A DNA stretch of 19,143 nt from CAWUJT01 sp963922715. Its GTDB lineage: Bacteria; Pseudomonadota; Alphaproteobacteria; Rhodobacterales; Rhodobacteraceae. Every line of letters begins with the position of its first letter. Position 1 is the stretch's first letter. The translations under genes and the position numbers were made by a program. The stretch covers positions 1-19,143 of the forward strand of contig CAWUJT010000039.1 in assembly GCA_963922715.1 (NCBI GenBank). The letters are read 5' to 3'. Below are positions 8,357-15,680 of this stretch, piece by piece. Below the pieces are notes generated by a model. The model searched no databases, had not been told where the DNA came from, and was given only the letters and a program-made list of their open reading frames with translations.

Positions 8357-9847
8357 TCAGAGACTTTGATCGTAAGGGCCGACATTCGGCTCTGCGTGTA
8401 CGATCGCATCCAGATCTTGAAAGATCGCGCGCAGTTCTGTCTCACTTTCAGGGCTTTCACACACAACAACCAGATTTGGCGTGTTGGAGGACGCCCGCAC
8501 CAGTCCCCAAGCGCCATTCTCTAACATCACGCGGGCACCATTGACCGTGACAATATCGACGATCTTTTGCCCACCCAGTGTGGCCTTGTCTTTCATCGGT
8601 AAGAGCTTTGCGACAATCCGGTCCAGCGTCTCGTATTTTTCTGTGTCCGCACAAAAGGGTGACATGGTTGGCGTGGTCCAGGTTTGTGGCAAAGCGCGGC
8701 GTAGATCGGCCATCGTCTGGTTTGGATTGCGATCCATAAGTTTACAAATCTCAACGGCCACACGCATGCCGCAATCGTATCCGCGGCCTATGGGATCCGC
8801 GAAGAAATAGTGCCCAGATTTTTCAAACCCGGCCAGCGCCCCGATCTCTTTGACGCGGCGTTTCATATGGCTGTGACCGGTCTTCCAATAATCGGCTTTC
8901 ACACCGCGTGCTTTCAATTCGGGATCAGAGGCAAAAAGGCCTGTCGATTTAACATCCGCCACAAATGTCGCGCCTGGATACAGTTTCGCCAAGTCGCGGG
9001 CAAGAATGACCCCTACTTTATCAGCAAAGATTTCCTCCCCCTCGTTATCGACCACACCACACCGGTCACCATCCCCATCAAAACCGAGCGCAAGATCGGC
9101 CTTCGACGCTTTGACCGAGGCCGCCATGTCATGTAGCATTTCCAGCGCCTCAGGATTTGGGTTGTAATGCGGAAATGTATAGTCGAGCGTACAGTGACTT
9201 TCGATCACCTCAACACCGATACGGGCAAGTATCTCTGGCGCGAAAGCAGCGGCCGTTCCATTGCCAGTGGCGCAGAGAACCTTCAGCGGGCGGGTCATTC
9301 TGAAATCCCCAACCAAATCATCAATATAAGCCTCTTGCACTCCGTCAACGCGCTCATACCGCCCGCCTTCCCGCGCGACACCTTCATCGTTCAGAACGAT
9401 TTGACGCAAGCGCGCCATCTCATCTGGTCCATGGGTGAGCGGACGCTCAAACCCCATCTTTACCCCCGTCCAGCCGTTGGGATTGTGGCTGGCCGTGACC
9501 ATTGCAACAGCCGGGGCGTTTAGATGGAACTGTGCAAAATACGCCATGGGGCTGAGGCTTGGCCCAATGTCGCGCACATGAATGCCCGCCTGCATCAGTC
9601 CCACCATGAAGGCATATTTGATCGCCAAGGAATAATCCCTATAGTCATTGCCAACGGCGATGACGGGCGCAACACCCGCTTCATACATTTGTGTGCCTAA
9701 CCCAAGGCCAAGCGCCTGCAGACCAGGCAGATTGATCTCTTCAGGGAACCGCCAGCGCGCATCATATTCTCGAAAGCCCGTGGGTTTGATCATCGCATCC
9801 CGCAAGAATTCCCACGTATTTGGCTTAACATCACTAAGCGGTTTCAT
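8357..9847 (-). CDS. Phosphomannomutase/phosphoglucomutase
   Basis: Alpha-D-phosphohexomutase interconverting sugar 6-phosphates and 1-phosphates, feeding nucleotide sugars for capsule, LPS or other glycans. The 496-residue protein carries all four active-site loops: TASHNPNGW with the phosphoserine at residue 120, the Mg-binding DGDGDRCG (257-264), the sugar-specificity loop FEKSGHYFF (341-349), and the phosphate-binding RASSNTPNLVV (451-461). The length and order match the AlgC-type PMM/PGM group. The N-terminus FREYDARWRFPEEINLPG is also typical. A GGAGG lies 4 bases before the ATG. It sits downstream of a capsule-export pair on the same strand, consistent with, but not proof of, a role in surface polysaccharide. 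Preference for mannose or glucose cannot be read from the sequence. Confidence 0.93.
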   Translation of the reverse strand: MKPLSDVKPNTWEFLRDAMIKPTGFREYDARWRFPEEINLPGLQALGLGLGTQMYEAGVAPVIAVGNDYRDYSLAIKYAFMVGLMQAGIHVRDIGPSLSPMAYFAQFHLNAPAVAMVTASHNPNGWTGVKMGFERPLTHGPDEMARLRQIVLNDEGVAREGGRYERVDGVQEAYIDDLVGDFRMTRPLKVLCATGNGTAAAFAPEILARIGVEVIESHCTLDYTFPHYNPNPEALEMLHDMAASVKASKADLALGFDGDGDRCGVVDNEGEEIFADKVGVILARDLAKLYPGATFVADVKSTGLFASDPELKARGVKADYWKTGHSHMKRRVKEIGALAGFEKSGHYFFADPIGRGYDCGMRVAVEICKLMDRNPNQTMADLRRALPQTWTTPTMSPFCADTEKYETLDRIVAKLLPMKDKATLGGQKIVDIVTVNGARVMLENGAWGLVRASSNTPNLVVVCESPESETELRAIFQDLDAIVHAEPNVGPYDQSL

Positions 9848-9881
9848 TGCACCTCCGTCTGTAGAATCCTGTTATTCAATG

Positions 9882-9909
9882 GTATTAATTTGTGATCCAT
9901 ATGTCGCAA
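9882..9909 (-). promoter_or_regulatory. Candidate promoter of the phosphomannomutase gene
   Basis: In the 67-base gap after kpsE, the minus strand has TTGCGA (9904-9909), a 16-base spacer and TAATAC (9882-9887), about 35 bases before the start codon. The match to consensus is only partial, so this is tentative. Confidence 0.3.
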
Positions 9910-9914
9910 GTGGG

Positions 9915-11501
9915 TTAGGCTGAAACCTGCTCTCGCAATACAGAGGTTGTTAGGGAGATCATCAAGTAAATGCCAGAGAACACAAGAAACGCGAGCAATG
10001 TGTTTTCAAAAGCCCTTGGATAGGTTGGCTCATCAGGCGCAATCGGCCGGACAGAATTCGACAAGTATCGCACTTGACTATCTGCCTCAATCCGGGAGCT
10101 TTCCAACTGTCCTAAAGATTGTTGAAGCAATGCTGTACGAGTTTGAAGATCAATCTGTGCAACGCTTAGCTGGGCCGAAATCCGCGCCATTGAGGCATCG
10201 CCGCGTCCATTTTCTGTCAGACTGATACGTAAGACATCCAATTCTCGCTGCAGCGAAGCGATATTGCCTTCGATGACCTGAACGCGGGTTTCGTTCGGTC
10301 TTGCGTTGCTCATCAAGCGATCCAAGCGCACACGTTCGGACCGAATTTGATCCTCAATGCGTGCAATGGCATTCATCTTATTGGCGATTTCTATATCAGG
10401 GGCGATGACGTTTAATTGTTCTTGAAGAAGAACCACGCGTTCTTGTGCCTCAATTAGCCGTTGGTTTGCTTCTTCGTAACTCTCACGCGCGCCTTTCATT
10501 TGATCATTTCTTAATCGCGCTGTGAGTTGATCTACTTGTTCTTCTGCATATCCAATCAGAGCCTCTGAAAATGCCTGACTGGTTTGAGGATCAGCCGCGA
10601 TCACCTCCATCTTAATAAGACCTTCCGTCGGATCATATCCAACCTTGACCATGTTTTGGTAAAGTCTGAAGGCCTCTTCTTGTGTTGCATTGGGATCAAT
10701 GCGCCTCAAAGCGTCAATTCGGCGGGACGAAAAATGATCTATGAACCCTAAATCTTGATTAAGGCGGTTCATCGCATCGCGTGAGGTGAGATAAGATTGA
10801 ACACCGACTGAATCTTGTTGTGTTGCCAAGCCAGTCCCGGAAAACATTGAGCTCAGAGAAGACGAACTGGACGCGCCCATGCCTGCCTGTTGAATAACAA
10901 ATTCGGATTTCGTGGCGTAAAGAGACGTAGCAACCGCAAAGTAGTAGAACGCCACAATCATTGTCGGCATAATAACAAAGAAAAACAAGCGGACACTTAG
11001 CAGAGCAACTTGCCTGCGACGGCGGCGCGCAATGTCCCTTTGGATACGCATGATTTCCGCAGCACGCTGTGCCTCATCAATGGGTTTTTTGGGCTCTGAC
11101 TTGGTCGGATTTACTTTTGCCAGTGGGCTTTGATTGGGTGTATTTGCCTCTGCTTCTTTCCCCCCCACAACAGCTAACATATCGAGACCAGCAAAGGGAT
11201 CGATACCCATTGCTCTGAGTTGGCGCACGGCGTCAAAATCCGATTTTACTTTCAGATCGTGCCGCTGGGCAACACGACGCGCGGACCGTAGTTGACGACC
11301 ACTCAAACCTTCTGCTTTGATCTGTGCAATTTCTTGTTCGATACTCAAAGACGCATTTGATCTACCGGGAGATTTGGCTTGCTGCTCTTGAGGGGGTGTG
11401 TTGCGAAAATCAATATCACCAAACCCATCATCAGGCGTACCCAGAGAGTCGCTCTGCTGACGCTTCAAGCGAAACTTTTTGGCCTTAGGTTTCGTAGTCA
11501 T
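9915..11501 (-). CDS. kpsE: Capsule polysaccharide export inner-membrane protein, KpsE/BexC type
   Basis: Polysaccharide co-polymerase/export protein that works with the KpsMT ABC transporter and an outer-membrane KpsD-like channel to move capsule across the periplasm. The 528-residue protein has an unusually long cytoplasmic N-terminus: a Lys/Arg-rich start, a low-complexity linker, and a run of basic residues at 159-163. Then comes a transmembrane helix (about 165-193), a periplasmic region with a Ser-rich patch (211-218), a long Glu/Arg/Gln-rich coiled coil (about 320-480), the proline-rich PIAPDEPTYPR (486-496), and a second transmembrane helix (about 498-520). This two-helix layout with a Pro motif before TM2 is diagnostic of the Wzz/KpsE superfamily. 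Its start overlaps the kpsT end by 17 bases. KpsM is not seen in the window. Confidence 0.88.
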   Translation of the reverse strand: MTTKPKAKKFRLKRQQSDSLGTPDDGFGDIDFRNTPPQEQQAKSPGRSNASLSIEQEIAQIKAEGLSGRQLRSARRVAQRHDLKVKSDFDAVRQLRAMGIDPFAGLDMLAVVGGKEAEANTPNQSPLAKVNPTKSEPKKPIDEAQRAAEIMRIQRDIARRRRRQVALLSVRLFFFVIMPTMIVAFYYFAVATSLYATKSEFVIQQAGMGASSSSSLSSMFSGTGLATQQDSVGVQSYLTSRDAMNRLNQDLGFIDHFSSRRIDALRRIDPNATQEEAFRLYQNMVKVGYDPTEGLIKMEVIAADPQTSQAFSEALIGYAEEQVDQLTARLRNDQMKGARESYEEANQRLIEAQERVVLLQEQLNVIAPDIEIANKMNAIARIEDQIRSERVRLDRLMSNARPNETRVQVIEGNIASLQRELDVLRISLTENGRGDASMARISAQLSVAQIDLQTRTALLQQSLGQLESSRIEADSQVRYLSNSVRPIAPDEPTYPRAFENTLLAFLVFSGIYLMISLTTSVLREQVSA

Positions 11502-12138
11502 AAAGCTCTTTCGCTTCTTCTAAAGTATCGAACTGATACAATTTTCCACCTTTGAGAACTGCAGCTTTATCTGCAAATTTCGCAAGTGTTTCCGACTGAT
11601 GACTCACTATCACGACAGTGGCATTTTGCAACCGTTCCTTCAAGATGGCACCAGCACGACGGTTAAATTCGACATCGGTTGTTGCAGGCATCCCTTCGTC
11701 AATAAGATATATATCAAACTCCAGCGCCAGTAAGAGCGAGAAAGACAATCGTGATCTCATACCAGAAGAATATGTACCCACTGGCATATCAAAATATTCT
11801 TCCAGTCCACAGACATAACGGCAAAACGCCTCGACATAATCTGGATCTAGTCCATAAAGACGGGCAATGTAGCGTGTATTTTCACGGGCAGAGTGTTTTG
11901 GAATAACCCCCCCCATGAAACCAAGCGGAAAAGACACCCGGCAATTTCGCGTCACCGATCCTTCATCCGGTTTTTCGAGCCCAGACATCATGTTGACGAT
12001 CGTTGTTTTTCCCGTTCCGTTTGGGGCTAAAATTCCAATAGATTTCCCCACCTCAACGCGAAAAGAGGCTTGATCCAGAATAACCTTGCGCTGAGTTCCA
12101 GTCCAAAAGGATTTTGAGACTTTATCAAATTCAATCAT
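11485..12138 (-). CDS. kpsT: Capsule polysaccharide ABC transporter ATP-binding protein
   Basis: Cytoplasmic ATPase that powers capsule export with the permease KpsM. The 217-residue length is typical of KpsT/BexA. Motifs: P-loop APNGTGKTT (38-46), in which the first glycine of the usual GxxGxGK is alanine; ABC signature region TYSSGMRSRL (122-131); Walker B DIYLIDEG (142-149); and switch His180 in IVSHQSE. The SFPLGFMGG segment (69-77) is a hallmark of capsule/O-antigen exporters. The ATG at 12138 has only a weak ribosome binding site. The gene is first in a two-gene unit with kpsE. The sequence around both genes looks more AT-rich than nhaA or rnr, possibly from transfer. kpsM, normally adjacent, is absent here. 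Confidence 0.9.
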   Translation of the reverse strand: MIEFDKVSKSFWTGTQRKVILDQASFRVEVGKSIGILAPNGTGKTTIVNMMSGLEKPDEGSVTRNCRVSFPLGFMGGVIPKHSARENTRYIARLYGLDPDYVEAFCRYVCGLEEYFDMPVGTYSSGMRSRLSFSLLLALEFDIYLIDEGMPATTDVEFNRRAGAILKERLQNATVVIVSHQSETLAKFADKAAVLKGGKLYQFDTLEEAKELYDYET

Positions 12139-12289
12139 TTCATCACACTGCTAACGCCACATAATACGAAAGACATCTTTATTCCAATAATTTGGGTTTT
12201 ATCAGGGCAATTGGTCACAAATAGGGCGCTCTTCTCCTTATTGTTCGGGAAATGTGATAAATTCTACCAGAGTTACCTGTCAGAGCGAC

Positions 12290-13588
12290 TTAAAGGTGTT
12301 GTTTTTCTACAGCCGCGATTCGCCCTACCAGAAAGGATAAGAACACTGCAAAGAAGCTCAAAAGCGCGCCCATTTTTGCAGCATCTTGGATAGGTCCTGA
12401 CTCAAACGCAACAGTGGCCACAAACAACGACACCGTAAACCCGATTGCAGCCACACAGCCGATCACAAAAAGATCAATCGTACGCATCCCCTCAGGCAAC
12501 CCAAGCCGCAGCACATGCGCCCCAATCGCGCCAAAGATATAAACGCCAAGCGGCTTGCCGATGATTAAGCCTGCCAGCACTAGCCAGGTCGCCTCTGAAA
12601 TCGCAGAGAATTCAACACCCGCATTTAGAAGGCCAAATAAAAATAGAACCACTTCAACGGGGCGTTTCAGAAGATGTTCAACATGGTTAAGCAAATCTTT
12701 CAGATAGGTCTCAGCCTCTGCAAATATGCCAAACGCGCGGTCTGCATGGGGCAGCGTTGGGATAATGGGCAACAACCCAAGGGCCGGATGCAAACCCGAT
12801 TGGGCAAAGCCAAACCATGACAAAGCCCCCGCAAGCGCATAGGGCCAAAAACCTAGACGGTACCGCACCCAGGTTGAATTGGGGCGGATCTGATTACCCC
12901 GATCCAGTCTGCGGGGAAGCCAATTGAACAAAACAAACACAGCCACAGCAGCGGCCACTGACAACAACAACCATTCCGGGGCCAGGTCACCAGAAGGGTA
13001 GAAAATCGCCAAGATGATCAATCCTGCGGCATCATCTGCGATGGCCAGCAGAAGCAAAAACCGCACTGCAGGGTGCCCGCCACCAAACACCAACCGTCCC
13101 ACAAGATAGCTAAAGGCAATATCGGTGGCTGTGGGAATGGCCCATCCATTGGCCACCTCCCCAAACTTCGCCGGTCCCATCATCCAGGCCAAGCCAAGAT
13201 AAACGATAATCGGCCCCACCATGCCGCCCACTGTTGCCACAAGGGGTGTGGCCGCTTTCTTCCCTCTTAGCGCACCATTTTTGAGGATAATCGCCTCCCA
13301 AACCTCTTTTGCGGCGATTGCAAAAAAGAACGCCATCAAAAGATCGTTGACAAGGTAGTGAAGGGACAGCACTTTTGTCGCCCCTCCAGCGTCCCAGTGA
13401 TCGTAGCCATCACCAAAGGCTTTCTTCCAGTAGTCGTAATCCAGTCCAATCCAGGTGTTGAACCAAATGGGATGTTCGACCAAGTGATGATAGCTGGTGG
13501 GGTCTGTATTGGCCCAAATCAACGCAATTAAAGCCCCGCTGATCAGCAGAATTGAATATTCGGTGATAAAATCCCAAACGCGATACAT
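12290..13588 (-). CDS. nhaA: Na+/H+ antiporter NhaA
   Basis: Inner-membrane antiporter that expels Na+ (or Li+) in exchange for protons and helps control pH and salt. The 432-residue protein has about 12 hydrophobic segments. Diagnostic motifs are present: VNDLLMAFFFAIAAKEV (80-96), GWAIPTATDIAFS (148-160), and the ion-binding pair D185-D186 in AIADDAAGLIILAIFY, equivalent to D163-D164 of E. coli NhaA. It is longer than E. coli NhaA (388 residues) mainly because of an insertion after TM1 (about 30-75) rich in Trp, Tyr and Asp. It lies 52 bases after the permease on the same strand and is probably co-transcribed with it. Its start codon and Shine-Dalgarno sequence fall inside a hairpin (13587-13626), so translation may be regulated. 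Confidence 0.95.
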   Translation of the reverse strand: MYRVWDFITEYSILLISGALIALIWANTDPTSYHHLVEHPIWFNTWIGLDYDYWKKAFGDGYDHWDAGGATKVLSLHYLVNDLLMAFFFAIAAKEVWEAIILKNGALRGKKAATPLVATVGGMVGPIIVYLGLAWMMGPAKFGEVANGWAIPTATDIAFSYLVGRLVFGGGHPAVRFLLLLAIADDAAGLIILAIFYPSGDLAPEWLLLSVAAAVAVFVLFNWLPRRLDRGNQIRPNSTWVRYRLGFWPYALAGALSWFGFAQSGLHPALGLLPIIPTLPHADRAFGIFAEAETYLKDLLNHVEHLLKRPVEVVLFLFGLLNAGVEFSAISEATWLVLAGLIIGKPLGVYIFGAIGAHVLRLGLPEGMRTIDLFVIGCVAAIGFTVSLFVATVAFESGPIQDAAKMGALLSFFAVFLSFLVGRIAAVEKQHL

Positions 13589-13626
13589 CAGCGGCGTCTC
13601 CCTTTTTGCCAGAGATAGCCGCTGAT
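13587..13626 (-). promoter_or_regulatory. Hairpin covering the nhaA ribosome binding site and start codon
   Basis: A perfect 9-base inverted repeat, ATCAGCGGC at 13587-13595 and GCCGCTGAT at 13618-13626, lies between the permease and nhaA. In the mRNA (minus strand) a second 4-bp helix (TCTC with GAGA) stacks inside it after a small internal loop, leaving an 11-base loop. The strand at the 3' side contains the GGGAG Shine-Dalgarno sequence and the first two bases of the nhaA ATG. Folding would therefore hide the translation start. There is no T-run after it, so it is not a classical terminator. The inverted repeat is directly seen; regulation is inferred. Confidence 0.55.
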
Positions 13627-13640
13627 TATCAAAGACGCAA

Positions 13641-14675
13641 TTAGGTGATTAGCCCCCAGATCAATCCAGCCATCACAGCGCCAGTAAACGCGAAGAAAAG
13701 GTAGCTTGCAAACACCCGCGGTTTGACCAAGGCCCACACCGCAATCATCGCAGGTATAGAGCTCACACCGCCGCCCAACATAAACGCAAGCGCGGCGCCC
13801 TGGCTCATGCCCTGCTCAATCAGACCAGAGATCAACGGCACAGCAGCATAGCCATTCAGATAAGCGGGCGCGCCAACCAAGGCGGCCAGGATAATGGTGC
13901 CCAGTCCCTCGCCACCCAATACCTGTGCAATCCAATCGGCCGGCACATAGCGGATCATCAAGGCCTCTATCAGATAGGCCAAAGCCAACCATTTCCCCAG
14001 GAACAGAGCATTCTCAAGGGCTGCCCGGCCGAATGTCTCGCGGCGATCGGCCTCTTGCCAGAATTGCCATACGGGTGCCCCAGAGAAAGGCTTTTTCGCG
14101 CCACAGCCACAGGAAGACACAGGCGTTGCCTTGAGCGGATCAGCAAAAAATCCAGTGCCCGAGAGCAATACGACCCCATATCCCCCCAAAAGACCCATGC
14201 CAATGGCAGAGACCGTTTTCGCAACCGCGAAATCAACCCCCAGCGCGCCCGAGGTGATGGTGAACATCGCCGGGTCCATCAAAGGGGAGGCAAGCCAAAA
14301 GGCCATCACAGCCGCCAAAGGGGCACCCGCTGCCAAGAGTGCCGCGATAAACGGGATCACTTCGCAAGAGCAAAATGGGGATAACCCCCCGGCCAGGGCC
14401 CCAAGGATAATCATGCGATGCACAGAGCCCGTAAAGGCTTTCGCCAAGAGGTTTTCAGCCCCCGTTGCCTTCAGAAACGCGATCAAGAGAATCGCGAACA
14501 AGATGAAAGGTGCGGTATTGGTAAAACTGCCTAAGGCTTGATCAAAAAGCGCCGGTGCCTCTGTCGGCAAGAAAATGAACAAGCCGAGAACAGCCAGCCC
14601 GAGCCCGAGCCAAACAGTATCGATATGACGCCAGAGGTTTGGGCGGCTCGAAGAAGAAGTGCTGATGTCAGCCAT
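13641..14675 (-). CDS. Permease of the ArsP/DUF318 family (PF03773-like)
   Basis: A 344-residue integral membrane protein with about eight to ten hydrophobic segments. It belongs to the family that includes ArsP, an exporter of trivalent organoarsenicals, and other predicted metal/metalloid permeases. Visible signatures are LSPFCSCEVIPF (98-109, with C102 and C104) in the first half and GAPAYLNGYAAVPL (268-281) in the matching second-half position. A Cys-rich cytoplasmic loop, SSCGCG (187-192), could bind soft metal or thiophilic ligands. The cysteines and the adjoining ArsR-type regulator, with which it overlaps by 8 bases, point to a metal or metalloid substrate, but the actual one cannot be read from sequence. 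NhaA follows in the same direction. The family call is firm; substrate is open. Confidence 0.85.
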   Translation of the reverse strand: MADISTSSSSRPNLWRHIDTVWLGLGLAVLGLFIFLPTEAPALFDQALGSFTNTAPFILFAILLIAFLKATGAENLLAKAFTGSVHRMIILGALAGGLSPFCSCEVIPFIAALLAAGAPLAAVMAFWLASPLMDPAMFTITSGALGVDFAVAKTVSAIGMGLLGGYGVVLLSGTGFFADPLKATPVSSCGCGAKKPFSGAPVWQFWQEADRRETFGRAALENALFLGKWLALAYLIEALMIRYVPADWIAQVLGGEGLGTIILAALVGAPAYLNGYAAVPLISGLIEQGMSQGAALAFMLGGGVSSIPAMIAVWALVKPRVFASYLFFAFTGAVMAGLIWGLIT

Positions 14676-15003
14676 GTGTGTGGTCTCCTATACCAGTGTC
14701 AACGCAACAGGCGCTGAGAAGATAATCTGAAAGGGCACGAACGCGGTCATACTCAACCGCCACGCGGATCACGCGTCCCTCTTTGGTGCGGTTCACCAAC
14801 CCCGCCGCAGTAAGCGCCCGAATATGATGGGTGAGCGTGGCCCCTGAAAGCCCAACAGCTTTGCCCAACTCACCAATACTGCGCCCTTCTTCACCTGCAC
14901 GCACCAGGCTGCGCAACACGGCCAAACGCTGCTCAGAGCCAAGGGCCGCAAAACCAAGCGCGGCCAGCTCAATAGGTTCAGGGGAATCGCTTTCATATTT
15001 CAT
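14668..15003 (-). CDS. ArsR-family metal/metalloid-responsive repressor
   Basis: A 111-residue winged-helix regulator. The helix-turn-helix is clear: IGELGKAVGLSGATLTHHI, about residues 43-61, with the recognition helix near 54-66, followed by the beta-wing NRTKEGRVIRVAVE. The C-terminal helix ends in a vicinal Cys pair, SACC (C99-C100), and a His-containing tail (GDHTHG), a plausible inducer site; C-terminal Cys pairs are known in some arsenite-responsive ArsR proteins. The canonical helix-3 Cys motif of E. coli ArsR (ELCVCDL) is not present. It is the first gene of the unit with the permease (8-base overlap) and probably represses itself and the permease, and perhaps nhaA, through the dyad just upstream. 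No Shine-Dalgarno sequence precedes the ATG. Confidence 0.88.
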   Translation of the reverse strand: MKYESDSPEPIELAALGFAALGSEQRLAVLRSLVRAGEEGRSIGELGKAVGLSGATLTHHIRALTAAGLVNRTKEGRVIRVAVEYDRVRALSDYLLSACCVDTGIGDHTHG

Positions 15004-15009
15004 GTTTCT

Positions 15010-15033
15010 ATATTTCTACATTTATAGAAATAT
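15010..15033 (-). promoter_or_regulatory. Probable ArsR operator (perfect dyad)
   Basis: Perfect inverted repeat with 9-base arms, ATATTTCTA (15010-15018) and TAGAAATAT (15025-15033), separated by CATTTA. It starts 6 bases before the arsR ATG. An AT-rich dyad of this form next to an arsR gene is the usual ArsR/SmtB operator layout, so binding is inferred. Confidence 0.7.
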
Positions 15034-15039
15034 TGTCAA
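15034..15039 (-). promoter_or_regulatory. -35-like TTGACA of the arsR promoter
   Basis: A perfect TTGACA hexamer on the minus strand directly joins the dyad. A -10 at normal distance would fall inside the downstream arm of the dyad (about 15010-15017; AT-rich but a poor match). Repressor binding would then block RNA polymerase, and the transcript would start at or very near the ATG. Confidence 0.5.
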
Positions 15040-15669
15040 GAGCTTTTTGGTTTGCGAGTTTGAACGGTGAAATCCTCCAACTCAGGCCGCTCATGCGTAC
15101 AAGTCAGGATCAAAGTATGGTTATGGAAGACCGCAACGCAGCTTATGTAAACGTAAGTTCGTGGCACGTTTTAGGACTTCGAAGATGAACCAATGACTAT
15201 CATAAACGGGCTAAAGCAAAGGTTCGAACGGTTTGGAGAAAATGAGTGGTTTCAGCCAGAGGCGATTGTAGTAAATCTGCCAAGGCACCTCAAGGTTACA
15301 TGATTGTAGCTTTTCACTGCGCGCTATGAAAACATAACTTAGATGCATAAATTGGATGAGAGCTTCTGAAATGGTGCGCGGTTAAGGTTAAAGTGTATGG
15401 AAATAGTTTCATAGCTATCACCCATTACGACCAAGGGTCATGCGAGGGCGTATTCTCAAAGTATTCAGATATTGATACCGATTGGTTTGATATTGAAAAT
15501 TGTGGTCCCGCTGATCCTGAGAAAATCGACAACATATCTATACCAAATACTCTGCGACCGGATCTGTTGAAACTTTTAATTTTGCCGAGTTTTCTTCCCT
15601 TTAGACACACTTATGATATGAGGTGTTGTTCATTCAGTGCGACAACCTTGAAACGATGGCAACCGCCGC
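15040..15669. other. Gene-poor, apparently decayed stretch
   Basis: About 630 bases between the arsR promoter and the IS6 remnant with no recognisable gene. It holds two short plus-strand frames, 15093-15188 (31 codons) and 15193-15303 (36 codons), that would join if one base near 15174 were removed; a 43-codon minus-strand frame from a GTG that ends at the arsR -35; and the low-confidence hypothetical frame at 15393. The composition is visibly more AT-rich than the flanking rnr and permease genes. I see no RNA gene or terminator. Confidence 0.5.
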
Positions 15670-15680
15670 TCACCCCTTGA
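15393..15680 (+). CDS. Hypothetical protein, possibly truncated
   Basis: A 95-codon frame beginning with ATG at 15393, with a weak AAGG 9 bases upstream. The first 75 residues have a protein-like make-up, rich in Asp, Glu and Ile (for example YSDIDTDWFDIENCGPADPE), with no transmembrane helix or known motif. The last few residues run into sequence antisense to the IS6-family remnant, so an original C-terminus may have been replaced. I do not recognise any family. It may equally be a chance frame in a low-GC stretch. Confidence 0.25.
   Translation: MYGNSFIAITHYDQGSCEGVFSKYSDIDTDWFDIENCGPADPEKIDNISIPNTLRPDLLKLLILPSFLPFRHTYDMRCCSFSATTLKRWQPPLTP

Noticed and set aside
8338..8390. Inverted repeats between yraN and the phosphomannomutase gene (CCTTACG with CGTAAGG, and GCCGA-CAT-TCGGC)
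   Set aside because: They could form a bidirectional terminator, but no T-run follows on either strand and most of the sequence is coding (the C-terminus of the mutase), so the support is too thin.
15036..15167. 43-codon minus-strand frame starting with GTG upstream of arsR, ending with KPKSS
   Set aside because: Protein-like in places, but it ends inside the arsR promoter, overlaps the plus-strand frames and has no ribosome binding site; probably chance.
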